Assembly: GCF_004123145.1 (NCBI RefSeq)
Contig: NZ_SDKC01000001.1
Location: forward strand, 440,001-504,000
DNA from: Blautia faecicola
GTDB taxonomy: Bacteria; Bacillota; Clostridia; Lachnospirales; Lachnospiraceae
Direction: 5' to 3'
DNA length: 64,000 bases
The translations under genes and the position numbers were made by a program. Below, piece by piece: positions 53,148 to 61,341 of this stretch (within the stretch, counting starts at the first letter, position 1; the number at the start of each line of letters is the position of its first letter). The notes below the pieces were generated by a model, which saw only the letters and a program-made list of their open reading frames with translations, ran no database searches and was not told the origin of the DNA.

Positions 53148-54026
53148 ATGGCAGAAGAAAAATTTAAAACGACGTTAATGGGCGGCTTTGATAAAGATGA
53201 TGTATTACATCAGGTCCGCGAGATGAAGGATGCGGCGTATGCAGAAAAGAGTAAACTGATCAAAGAAAAAAAAGATCAGGAAAAAGTAATTGAGGATCTG
53301 AAAAAGCAGCTGGAAGAGAAGGACAGAGAGAAAGAGGAAGCGCTGCAAAAACAGAGAGAGGCGCATAAAGAAGAACTCGCAAAGATGGAGGAAAAAATCC
53401 GGGAAAAGCAGAGACAGAAAGAGAAACTGGAGCGCCAGATCAGTGAAAAATATCAGAAATATATCGATCGCTATGATCTGATCGGCGGACTGGTGCTGGA
53501 ATCCGAGGAGAGAGCGGAAAAAATCACCAATGCGGCAAATGAGAAAGCGGAAAAACTGATCAGCGATGCGACACAGCAGACAGAAAGCATGACGCAGAAT
53601 GCAAAAAAAGCAGCAGATCAGATCGTTACGGAAGCAATCGCTACCAGAGATACCCTGATGGATGAGGCGAAGAAAGAAGCGGAGAAATGTCTGGAGGCTG
53701 TGCAGGCGGAAGTGGATATGAAGCTTGCAGAAGGCAAGAGAAAATACATTGCCGTACAGGACGAGATGAATGAGATCGTGGAACTGATCAATCAGGCGCA
53801 GATCCGTTTTATGGCTTCTTATAAAGAGGTACACAAGATCGTCAGCGCAATGCCGGAGACCATGCAGGAACTGGAGGACGAAGACAGAAAGAACGATGGC
53901 GGGAAAACAGCATCAGCGGCTGCACAGAGAAACCGGAAGACAGACGATCCGGAATACGGGGATGACCTTGACGAAGAAGAGGAAGATTTTTCCGAGGAAG
54001 AACTGAAACAGAGAGTGAACCGCTAG
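53148..54026 (+). CDS. DivIVA-like coiled-coil protein
   Basis: A 292-residue soluble, almost entirely helical protein. The start FKTTLMGGFDKDDVLHQVRE resembles the lipid-binding N-terminus of DivIVA/GpsB. Coiled coils cover about 25-110 and 118-220, and the C-terminus is acidic (DDLDEEEEDFSEEE). A role in cell pole or septum organisation is inferred from this. The TAG stop codon is the first three bases of a MITE copy. Joining the flanks at TA also gives TAG, so the protein's end was probably not changed. Confidence 0.8.
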   Translation: MAEEKFKTTLMGGFDKDDVLHQVREMKDAAYAEKSKLIKEKKDQEKVIEDLKKQLEEKDREKEEALQKQREAHKEELAKMEEKIREKQRQKEKLERQISEKYQKYIDRYDLIGGLVLESEERAEKITNAANEKAEKLISDATQQTESMTQNAKKAADQIVTEAIATRDTLMDEAKKEAEKCLEAVQAEVDMKLAEGKRKYIAVQDEMNEIVELINQAQIRFMASYKEVHKIVSAMPETMQELEDEDRKNDGGKTASAAAQRNRKTDDPEYGDDLDEEEEDFSEEELKQRVNR

Positions 54027-54187
54027 AGCGTGTCTGAAAAATCATTTCCGCAATCTGCAAGCCCCACTTTGCGGTATATTTTACCCTCATTCGGTTGCCG
54101 TAGCCCGCTACGCCGCCCTCATTCGGATAAAATCTCCCACAAACTGAGACTCGCAGCTCACGAAAAGCCTTTTTCAGACACGCTCTA
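54024..54187. mobile_element. MITE-like 164-bp repeat, copy 2
   Basis: Nearly identical to copy 1, with the same 18-bp inverted ends. It is inserted in the TA of the stop codon of the DivIVA-like gene. Confidence 0.85.
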
Positions 54188-54218
54188 GGAAGACGGAAAA
54201 ACAGAGGACTTGAAGCAG

Positions 54219-54262
54219 ACTCCCGGGCATATATTTTTAGTAAATATGCTCCGGGAGTTTTT
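54219..54262 (+). terminator. terminator overlapping the ribosome site of the amidase gene
   Basis: ACTCCCGGGCATAT and ATATGCTCCGGGAGT (one bulge) are followed by five T. The only Shine-Dalgarno-like bases of the next gene, GGGAG, are in its right arm. Confidence 0.8.
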
Positions 54263-54265
54263 ACG

Positions 54266-54982
54266 TTGAAAAAGAAAATATGGGAACTGGGAATGACATT
54301 GTTGCTCCTGATCGGTGTGTTCTGGCTGGCAAGGACGGGAGCAAGACTTACAGGCGCAGGTGCGGGGGAGAGCAGAGGTGTGGTACTGATCGACAGCGGA
54401 CACGGTGGCAGTGATCCGGGAAAGATCGGGATTCATCAGGAAAAGGAAAAAGATATCAATTTACAGATCGCAAACCGGCTCAAAAAGCAGCTGGAAAAGA
54501 ATGGGGTACAGGTTTATATGACGAGAGAAACGGATACGGATCTCTCGGATGGAACCGGAGGAAACAGCAAGGTACAAGATCTGAAAAGACGTTGTGAGTT
54601 GGTCCGGGAGCTTCAGCCGGACTGTGTGCTGAGCATCCATCAGAACAGTTATCCGGAGGAGGCGATCCACGGGGCACAGGTCTTTTATTATGAGGATTCC
54701 GTGGAGGGGAAAAAACTGGCGGAAATTTTACAGAGACATCTCGTGGAAGGACTGGATAAAACCAATCACAGACAGGCAAAGGGGAACAAGACCTACTATA
54801 TGCTCAAAAAAACAGAAGCGACGCTTGTGATCGTGGAATGTGGTTTTTTGAGCAACGACCGGGAAGCCAGCCTTCTGACAGACGAGAAATACCAAAAAAA
54901 AGTGGCAAAGGCGATCTGCAGCGGGACGTTGGAATATCTGGACAGTTTGACAGAGAAAAGTAAAGGCAGCGCAGAATCATAG
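54266..54982 (+). CDS. N-acetylmuramoyl-L-alanine amidase
   Basis: A 238-residue exported zinc amidase (Amidase_3 fold). An N-terminal signal anchor (MKKKIWELGMTLLLLIGVFW) is followed by the catalytic domain with zinc ligands in LIDSGHGGSDPGK (His), QEKEKDINLQIA (Glu) and LSIHQNSYPEE (His); the catalytic Glu is in LVIVECGFLSN. It cleaves the lactyl-amide bond of peptidoglycan. The start is TTG at 54266, four bases after a terminator T-run; an ATG 27 bases on would shorten the signal sequence. Confidence 0.9.
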   Translation: MKKKIWELGMTLLLLIGVFWLARTGARLTGAGAGESRGVVLIDSGHGGSDPGKIGIHQEKEKDINLQIANRLKKQLEKNGVQVYMTRETDTDLSDGTGGNSKVQDLKRRCELVRELQPDCVLSIHQNSYPEEAIHGAQVFYYEDSVEGKKLAEILQRHLVEGLDKTNHRQAKGNKTYYMLKKTEATLVIVECGFLSNDREASLLTDEKYQKKVAKAICSGTLEYLDSLTEKSKGSAES

Positions 54983-55013
54983 ATGAATGAGAAACCATGT
55001 GATAAATTTACAC

Positions 55014-55042
55014 TTGCCCATCGCACGTTACTCTAGTATACT
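55014..55042 (+). promoter_or_regulatory. promoter of tsaC and following genes
   Basis: TTGCCC (55014-55019), 17 bp, TATACT (55037-55042), about 35 bases before the ATG. Confidence 0.55.
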
Positions 55043-55075
55043 GTTATCAGATGTGAGGAAATAAGGTGAAAGAAA

Positions 55076-56125
55076 ATGAAAACAAAAGTGATTCGTATGA
55101 ATCCGCAACAGCTGGATATGGAAGGCATCCGGGAAGCCGGAGAGATTCTGAAACAGGGCGGTCTGGTAGCATTTCCTACAGAGACGGTATATGGACTTGG
55201 AGGAAACGGACTGGATCCGCAGGCATCTGCCAAGATCTATCAGGCAAAAGGACGGCCTTCGGATAATCCGCTGATCATTCATATCGCAGATATGGAAGAT
55301 CTGGCAAAAATAGTAAAAGAGGTACCGGAGAGTGCAAAGAAGCTGGCTTCTGTCTACTGGCCGGGACCGTTGACGATGATTTTTGAGAAAAGTGATATTG
55401 TGCCTTATGAGACAACCGGAGGAATGGATACGGTGGCAGTGCGTATGCCGGATCATCCGCTGGCACAGGCACTGATCCGGGCAGGCGGCAGCTATGTGGC
55501 CGCGCCGAGCGCCAACACATCGGGACGCCCGAGTCCGACGATGGCTTCCCATGTGGAAGAAGATCTGGACGGAAAGATCGATATGGTTCTGGATGGCGGT
55601 CCGGTTGGGATCGGTCTGGAATCAACGATCGTGGATTTTACAGAAGAGATCCCGACGATTCTGCGTCCGGGATATATCAATCAGGAGATGGTAAGCAGGG
55701 TGATCGGTCAGGTACAGATGGACCGGGGACTGATCCAGGCAGACAGTAAAGTCAAACCGAAAGCTCCGGGAATGAAATACCGCCATTATGCCCCGAAAGC
55801 GGATCTGACGGTAGTGGAAGGATCTCCGGAGGCTGTGCAGGAGAAAATCTGTGCACTGGTGGATGAAAAGATCAAAGCCGGAGAAAAAGTAGGCGTGATC
55901 GCCACTGAGGAGAGCATGCAGGCTTATCCGGAAGGAATTGTAAAATGCATCGGAACAAGGGCAGATGAGGAGAGTATTGCGAGACATCTGTTCGCTGTGC
56001 TGCGGGAATTTGACGACTGTGGAGTGACTTATATTTATTCAGAAGCTTTTGATACGCCACAGATGGGACAGGCGATCATGAACCGTCTGATGAAGGCGGC
56101 AGGTCAGAAAAAGATTCTGGTATGA
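55076..56125 (+). CDS. tsaC: L-threonylcarbamoyladenylate synthase, Sua5 type
   Basis: A 349-residue enzyme making the precursor of the t6A modification of tRNAs reading ANN codons. The YrdC domain (residues 10-200) has LVAFPTETVYGLGG, KGRPSDNPL and ALIRAGGSYVAAPSANTSGRPSPT. A Sua5 C-terminal domain follows after the linker with KPKAPGMKYRHYAPKADL. It is therefore the long form. Two neighbours, a phosphatase-like gene and rpiB, follow in the order known from the Bacillus ywlC-E-F region. Confidence 0.95.
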   Translation: MKTKVIRMNPQQLDMEGIREAGEILKQGGLVAFPTETVYGLGGNGLDPQASAKIYQAKGRPSDNPLIIHIADMEDLAKIVKEVPESAKKLASVYWPGPLTMIFEKSDIVPYETTGGMDTVAVRMPDHPLAQALIRAGGSYVAAPSANTSGRPSPTMASHVEEDLDGKIDMVLDGGPVGIGLESTIVDFTEEIPTILRPGYINQEMVSRVIGQVQMDRGLIQADSKVKPKAPGMKYRHYAPKADLTVVEGSPEAVQEKICALVDEKIKAGEKVGVIATEESMQAYPEGIVKCIGTRADEESIARHLFAVLREFDDCGVTYIYSEAFDTPQMGQAIMNRLMKAAGQKKILV

Positions 56126-56134
56126 GGATGAACT

Positions 56135-56596
56135 ATGGTAATACGGTATAAAAAACTGATTTTTGTAGATACCAATGATAATTGCAGGGCACCGATGGCG
56201 GAGATGATACTGAAGAGAAAATTTCTTACCAATCCGCTGACGATCGAGTCGAGGGGAATGGTGGTATTATTTCCGGAACCGCTGAATCCGAAAGCGGAGG
56301 CAGTGTTGACCAGCAATGGATATCCCCAGCCGAGTCATATTGCCATGCAGTTAGAGCAGGAAGATATCAACAACGATGTCCTGATCCTGACGATGGAGGA
56401 TAAACAGAAATCGCTGATCTGGGAGACGTATGAGAATGCACCCCATGTCTATACAGTAAAGGAATACGTGGGGGAGAGCGGAGATATCCCGTCCCTGCAC
56501 GGTCAGCCCCTGACGGTATACAGTCAGTGTTATACGGAGCTGGAATTATTAATGAGAAAACTAGTAACAAGGTTAAACGAAGAGGAGGAACTGTAA
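56135..56596 (+). CDS. LMW protein-tyrosine-phosphatase-like protein lacking catalytic residues
   Basis: A 153-residue protein with the low-molecular-weight PTP fold, in the position of Bacillus ywlE (arginine phosphatase). The P-loop reads VDTNDNCRAPMAE where active enzymes have VCxxNxCRSPMAE. The nucleophilic Cys is Asp 12, Ser is Ala 19, and only Cys 17 and Arg 18 remain. The general-acid DP motif near the C-terminus is also gone (SGDIPSLHGQPL). As a phosphatase it should be inactive; a binding or scaffold role is possible. It lies nine bases after tsaC and one base before rpiB. Confidence 0.85.
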   Translation: MVIRYKKLIFVDTNDNCRAPMAEMILKRKFLTNPLTIESRGMVVLFPEPLNPKAEAVLTSNGYPQPSHIAMQLEQEDINNDVLILTMEDKQKSLIWETYENAPHVYTVKEYVGESGDIPSLHGQPLTVYSQCYTELELLMRKLVTRLNEEEEL

Positions 56597-56597
56597 C

Positions 56598-57041
56598 ATG
56601 ATAGCAATTGGTTGTGACCATGGCGGATATGAACTGAAGAAAGAGATCGAGGCATACCTGGACAGCAGAGGACTGGAGTACCGCGATTACGGATGCGACA
56701 GCACAGATTCTGTAGATTATCCAATCTATGCAAGAAAGGTAGCACACGCCATCGTAGACGGCGAGTGTGAGAAAGGAATCCTGATTTGCGGAACCGGAAT
56801 CGGTATCTCGATTGCAGCCAACAAAGTACCGGGAATCCGTGCCGCATTATGTACCGATTGCTTCTGTGCACAGGCAACCAGAGAACACAACGATGCGAAC
56901 GTACTGGCACTCGGTGGCAGAGTTGTAGGACCGGGACTTGCAATCAAGATCGTTGAGACATTCCTGGATACCCCGTTTTCCAACGATGAGCGCCACATCC
57001 GCAGAATCAAACTGATCGAGGAGCCGGCAGATGGAGAATAA
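56598..57041 (+). CDS. rpiB: ribose 5-phosphate isomerase B
   Basis: A 147-residue isomerase of the pentose phosphate pathway (ribose 5-phosphate to ribulose 5-phosphate). MIAIGCDHGGYELKKEIEA is the N-terminal signature. CGTGIGISIAANKVPGIRAA contains the anion-binding loop, and the catalytic Cys is in ILICGTG. Here LCTDCFCAQATREHNDANVL matches the family. ATG follows AGAGGAGGAACTGTAAC, directly after the phosphatase-like gene. Confidence 0.96.
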   Translation: MIAIGCDHGGYELKKEIEAYLDSRGLEYRDYGCDSTDSVDYPIYARKVAHAIVDGECEKGILICGTGIGISIAANKVPGIRAALCTDCFCAQATREHNDANVLALGGRVVGPGLAIKIVETFLDTPFSNDERHIRRIKLIEEPADGE

Positions 57042-57066
57042 AAAAGACTGAAAAAGGTAACAGCCG

Positions 57067-57230
57067 TAGAGCGTGTCTGAAAAATCATTTCCGCAATCTG
57101 CGAGCCCCACTTTGCGGTATATTTTACCCTCATTCGGTTGACGTAGCCCGCTACGCCGCCCTTATTCGGATAAAATCTCCCACAAACTGGGACTCGCAGC
57201 TCACGAAAAGCCTTTTTCAGACACGCTCTA
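57067..57230. mobile_element. MITE-like 164-bp repeat, copy 3
   Basis: Same ends and length as copies 1 and 2, with a few substitutions (for example TTGACGTAGCCC). It lies between rpiB and upp. In that interval Bacillus has ywlG and glyA, which are absent here. Confidence 0.85.
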
Positions 57231-57306
57231 GCGATGAATGGAAACTGGAGCCGCGCTACAAAATAACAAAAGAGTGACATGCTGGGAACAGCAGGAAGGA
57301 GAACAA

Positions 57307-57936
57307 ATGTCAAAAGTAGTAGTTATGGATCACCCGTTGATTCAGCATAAAATCGGAATTATCAGAAGAACAGAGACAAGCAGCAAGGAATTCAGAGAAA
57401 TGATCGGTGAGATTGCCATGCTGATGTGCTATGAGGCGACCAGAGATCTGAAACTGGAAGATGTGGAGATCGAAACTCCGATCACAAAAATGACTGCAAA
57501 AGAACTGGCAGGAAAGAAACTGGCTGTAGTGCCGATCCTCCGTGCAGGTCTGGGAATGGTAGAAGGTATGCTGGCAATGATCCCGGCTGCAAAAGTAGGA
57601 CATATCGGTCTGTACCGTGATCCGGAAACTCTGGTACCGGTAGAATATTACTGCAAACTTCCGGCAGACAGTTCTGAGCGTGATATCTTTGTCGTTGACC
57701 CGATGCTGGCAACCGGTGGATCTGCAGAAGCAGCGATCACCATGCTGAAACAGAAAGGTGTAAAAAATATCCGTTTCATGTGTATCATCGCAGCACCGGA
57801 AGGTGTGAAGAAACTGCAGGAAGTACACCCGGATGTGGATATCTACATCGGTGCACTGGATGATCATCTGAACGATCACGGCTATATCGTACCGGGTCTT
57901 GGGGATGCCGGAGACAGAATTTTCGGAACAAAATAA
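57307..57936 (+). CDS. upp: uracil phosphoribosyltransferase
   Basis: A 209-residue salvage enzyme joining uracil and PRPP to [38 protein letters not shown] and the PRPP loop [16 protein letters not shown] are clear; the uracil-binding [13 protein letters not shown] is near the end. ATG at 57307 follows GCAGGAAGGAGAACAA; an upstream in-frame start begins inside the MITE flank and is unlikely. Confidence 0.97.
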   Translation: MSKVVVMDHPLIQHKIGIIRRTETSSKEFREMIGEIAMLMCYEATRDLKLEDVEIETPITKMTAKELAGKKLAVVPILRAGLGMVEGMLAMIPAAKVGHIGLYRDPETLVPVEYYCKLPADSSERDIFVVDPMLATGGSAEAAITMLKQKGVKNIRFMCIIAAPEGVKKLQEVHPDVDIYIGALDDHLNDHGYIVPGLGDAGDRIFGTK

Positions 57937-57958
57937 GAGAGAGTCGGATAGCAACCCC

Positions 57959-57987
57959 TTGACAAATCAGGGAGTTTCCGATAAAAT
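57959..57987 (+). promoter_or_regulatory. promoter of T-box-proS
   Basis: TTGACA (57959-57964), 17 bp, TAAAAT (57982-57987), about 25 bases after the upp stop. Confidence 0.75.
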
Positions 57988-57994
57988 CCTATCA

Positions 57995-58240
57995 GCAATA
58001 AAATAAAAAGGCGATGAAGGGAATAGTACACAGGAGACAATCAACAGAGAGGAAATCAATGGTGGAAGATTTCTGTGCGGAACGTGTGGAACCGGCCCCG
58101 GAGCTGTCTGTGAATAAGCAGACCGCGACTTTGGCGTTAAAAAAGAGTGAAAGAAAGTGAGCAGTCTTCGGGCTGTTAATTAGGGTGGTACCGCCGGATA
58201 AGCATCTGGTCCCTTTTTGGGGATCAGGTGCTTATTTTGA
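57995..58240 (+). promoter_or_regulatory. T-box leader of proS (tRNA-Pro sensing)
   Basis: The leader begins with GGCGATGAAGGGAATAGTA, typical of T-box stem I. It has the antiterminator T-box AGGGTGGTACCGC (58182-58194) and ends in a terminator AAGCATCTGGTCCC / GGGGATCAGGTGCTT with T-run (58200-58236). The bases before GGAG at the end of stem I read CCCC (58096-58099), so the specifier is probably CCC, a proline codon. Uncharged tRNA-Pro would allow read-through. Confidence 0.9.
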
Positions 58241-58360
58241 TCTGGAATCCCCTGGAGATAGAGAAATGTACTCTCGGATACAACTGACAAAAATTATCTC
58301 GCAAAATCAGGCACAGAAAGATTCCGAGAGTACGTGAGAACAAAAATGGAGGAAATAAAG

Positions 58361-59800
58361 ATGGCAAAAGACAAAAAAATGGTAGAAGCGATCACTTCCA
58401 TGGAAGAGGATTTCGCACAGTGGTATACCGATGTAGTAAAAAAAGCAGATCTGATTGATTACACCAGTGTAAAAGGATGTATGGCGATCAAACCGGCAGG
58501 TTATGCGATCTGGGAAAATATCCAGCATGAACTGGACAGAAGATTCAAAGAGACAGGTGTAGAAAATGTGTATATGCCAATGCTGATTCCGGAAAGCCTT
58601 CTGCAGAAAGAAAAAGACCACGTAGAAGGATTTGCACCGGAAGTTGCATGGGTAACACACGGCGGACTCGAACCGCTGCAGGAGCGTCTGTGCATCCGTC
58701 CGACTTCCGAGACCCTGTTCTGTGATTTCTATGCAAAAGAGATCCAGTCCCACAGAGATCTGCCGAAAGTATATAACCAGTGGTGTTCCGTTATGCGCTG
58801 GGAGAAGACAACCCGTCCGTTCCTGCGTTCCAGAGAATTTCTGTGGCAGGAAGGACATACCGCACATGCAACGGCTGAGGAAGCAGAAGAGAGAACCATC
58901 CAGATGCTGAATCTGTATGCAGATTTCTGCGAGCAGGTACTGGCAATCCCGGTTATCAAAGGAAGAAAGACAGACAAAGAAAAATTTGCAGGTGCAGAAG
59001 CTACTTACACCATCGAATCCCTGATGCATGACGGAAAAGCCCTGCAGTCCGGTACCAGCCATAACTTTGGCGATGGATTTGCAAAGGCATTCGGCATCCA
59101 GTATACAGACAAAGAAAATAAATTACAGTATGTACATCAGACATCCTGGGGTATGACAACCCGTATGATCGGTGCGCTGATCATGGTACACGGCGATGAC
59201 AGCGGACTGAAACTGCCGCCGAGAATCGCACCGGTACAGGCAATGATTATCCCGATCCAGCAGAGAAAAGAAGGCGTTCTGGAAAAAGCCGCTGAACTGG
59301 AAGCTGCACTGAAAGCAGCAGGTATCCGTGTGAAAACAGATGCTACCGACAAGAGCCCGGGATTCAAATTCGCTGAGCAGGAGATGCGTGGTATCCCGGT
59401 TCGTATCGAGTGTGGACCGAAGGATATCGAGGCAAATCAGGCAGTTGTTGCAAGAAGAGATACCGGTGAAAAGATTGTTGTCGCTTTACCGGAACTGGCT
59501 GAGAAAGTAACAGAAATCCTGGATACGATTCAGGCAGATATGCTGGAGAGAGCAAGAGCACACAGAGATGCACATACCTATACAGCAACCACCTACGAAG
59601 AGTTTGTAAAGACCATCAACGAAAAACCTGGATTTATCAAAGCTATGTGGTGCGGCGATCAGGCATGTGAGGACAAGATCAAAGAAGATACAGCAGCAAC
59701 TTCCCGTTGTATCCCATTTAACCAGGAACATCTGGCAGATACCTGTGTATGCTGTGGAAAACCGGCGACAAAAATGGTATACTGGGGCAGAGCATACTAA
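58361..59800 (+). CDS. proS: prolyl-tRNA synthetase, archaeal/eukaryotic type
   Basis: A 479-residue class II synthetase of the short form without the editing INS domain. It starts [20 protein letters not shown]. Motif 2 is seen in [20 protein letters not shown] and the HTAHA element follows. Motif 3-like residues lie before [17 protein letters not shown]. The C-terminal zinc-type domain has cysteines in [12 protein letters not shown] and CVCCGKPA and ends in Tyr, a mark of this type. ATG follows AATGGAGGAAATAAAG. Control by the T-box upstream. Confidence 0.96.
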   Translation: MAKDKKMVEAITSMEEDFAQWYTDVVKKADLIDYTSVKGCMAIKPAGYAIWENIQHELDRRFKETGVENVYMPMLIPESLLQKEKDHVEGFAPEVAWVTHGGLEPLQERLCIRPTSETLFCDFYAKEIQSHRDLPKVYNQWCSVMRWEKTTRPFLRSREFLWQEGHTAHATAEEAEERTIQMLNLYADFCEQVLAIPVIKGRKTDKEKFAGAEATYTIESLMHDGKALQSGTSHNFGDGFAKAFGIQYTDKENKLQYVHQTSWGMTTRMIGALIMVHGDDSGLKLPPRIAPVQAMIIPIQQRKEGVLEKAAELEAALKAAGIRVKTDATDKSPGFKFAEQEMRGIPVRIECGPKDIEANQAVVARRDTGEKIVVALPELAEKVTEILDTIQADMLERARAHRDAHTYTATTYEEFVKTINEKPGFIKAMWCGDQACEDKIKEDTAATSRCIPFNQEHLADTCVCCGKPATKMVYWGRAY

Positions 59801-59888
59801 AAGAAAAAGTGTGGGAACATCAATAAAGGCATTCGGCTGTTATCGGTGTTCAGAACGAATAGCATGAAACAGAAAAGGAGTGGATAGA

Positions 59889-61244
59889 ATGCGGTTACAG
59901 TTACCGGCAGCAGTAAACATGATTATTGATGTGCTTCAGGCGCATGGGTATGAGGGATTTGCAGTGGGTGGCTGTGTCCGGGATTCGGTGTTGAACAGAA
60001 CGCCGGATGACTGGGACATAACCACATCTGCCACTCCTTATCAGGTGAAGGAATTATTTCCCAAAACCGTGGATACCGGTCTTCAGCATGGAACCGTGAC
60101 GGTTATGGTACATGGCGTCGGTTACGAAGTGACCACATACCGGATCGACGGGGAATACGAGGATGGCAGACACCCGAAAGAGGTGCAGTTTACCTCAAAT
60201 CTGACCGAAGACCTGAAACGCCGCGATTTTACGATCAATGCCATGGCTTACAGCAAAGATCGTGGGCTGATTGATGAATTTGGCGGGATGAATGATCTGC
60301 AAAGAAAAATCATCCGCTGTGTGGGAGATCCGTGGCAGCGGTTCGGTGAAGATGCACTGAGGATCCTTCGGGCGGTACGGTTTGCAGCGCAGCTTGGATT
60401 TGAGATTGAAGAAAATACCAAAAAGGCAATTGTGGAACTGGCATCGACGCTTTCAAAGATTAGTGCGGAGCGGATCCAGACGGAGACAGTGAAACTATTG
60501 ATGTCGGATCGTCCGGAGATGTGGAGAAGTGTGTATGATCTTAGCATCACACGGATCATCATGCCGGAGTTCGATGCGATCATGGAAACGCCGCAAAATA
60601 CCCCGCATCACATGTACAATGTGGGGGAACATACATTAAAGGCGCTGAGCCTGACGGAAAAAGACCGGATCCTGCGTCTGACGATGCTGCTTCACGATAT
60701 TGGAAAAGCAAGTATGCGGACGACCGATGCAAACGGTGTGGATCATTTTAAAGGGCATGGTCCGGCGGGAAAAGAAATCGCGAAAAAGATTCTTCGCAGA
60801 CTGAAGTTTGATAACGATACGATCGCACAGGTGACACATCTGATCTACTGGCACGATTATCGACCGGCACCGGAAGAAAAAGCGGTCCGGCGGGCGATCC
60901 ACAAAGTGGGAGAAGATCTGTTTCCGCTGTTTTTGAAGGTACAGCGGGCGGATAACCTGGCGCAGAGCATGTATCTGAGAGAGGAGAAGCTGGCGCGGAT
61001 CGACGGTGTGGAAAAACTTTACCATGAGATCATGGAAAAACACCAGTGTGTGTCGCTGAAAACACTGGCAGTGACCGGCAGGGATTTGATCGCAGAAGGA
61101 ATGAAACCGGGACCGCAGATGGGAGCCGTTCTTCAGGAACTGTTGGAAGTGGTGCTGGATCAGCCGGAAATGAATGAAAAAGAGAAATTGCTTGCCTGGT
61201 GGAAAGAACATGGGACTTGTCAAAAGGCGGAGGGTACTTTATAA
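59889..61244 (+). CDS. cca: CCA tRNA nucleotidyltransferase with HD domain
   Basis: A 451-residue class II enzyme that adds or repairs the 3' CCA of tRNAs. The nucleotidyltransferase head has GFAVGGCVRDSVLNRTPDDW with the DxD acids, followed by RRDFTINAMAY, RFGEDALRILRAVRFAAQ and KISAERIQTE. A C-terminal HD domain carries LLHDIGKASMRTTD and WHDYRP. ATG at 59889 is eight bases after AGGAG; a GTG at 59880 overlaps that site. It is needed here, since both tRNA genes in the window lack encoded CCA. Confidence 0.94.
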   Translation: MRLQLPAAVNMIIDVLQAHGYEGFAVGGCVRDSVLNRTPDDWDITTSATPYQVKELFPKTVDTGLQHGTVTVMVHGVGYEVTTYRIDGEYEDGRHPKEVQFTSNLTEDLKRRDFTINAMAYSKDRGLIDEFGGMNDLQRKIIRCVGDPWQRFGEDALRILRAVRFAAQLGFEIEENTKKAIVELASTLSKISAERIQTETVKLLMSDRPEMWRSVYDLSITRIIMPEFDAIMETPQNTPHHMYNVGEHTLKALSLTEKDRILRLTMLLHDIGKASMRTTDANGVDHFKGHGPAGKEIAKKILRRLKFDNDTIAQVTHLIYWHDYRPAPEEKAVRRAIHKVGEDLFPLFLKVQRADNLAQSMYLREEKLARIDGVEKLYHEIMEKHQCVSLKTLAVTGRDLIAEGMKPGPQMGAVLQELLEVVLDQPEMNEKEKLLAWWKEHGTCQKAEGTL

Positions 61245-61341
61245 TATAGGGTACTTTAGAGATAAAGGGATATAAAATACAGAACTCCGGCAGAGTCCGG
61301 GGAAGAAACAATGGATATCAGAAAATCAGGAGGAGACATTC

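Noticed and set aside
54026-54187. Premature truncation of the DivIVA-like gene by the MITE
   Set aside because: The stop codon is regenerated identically when the element is removed, so no loss of protein sequence is implied.
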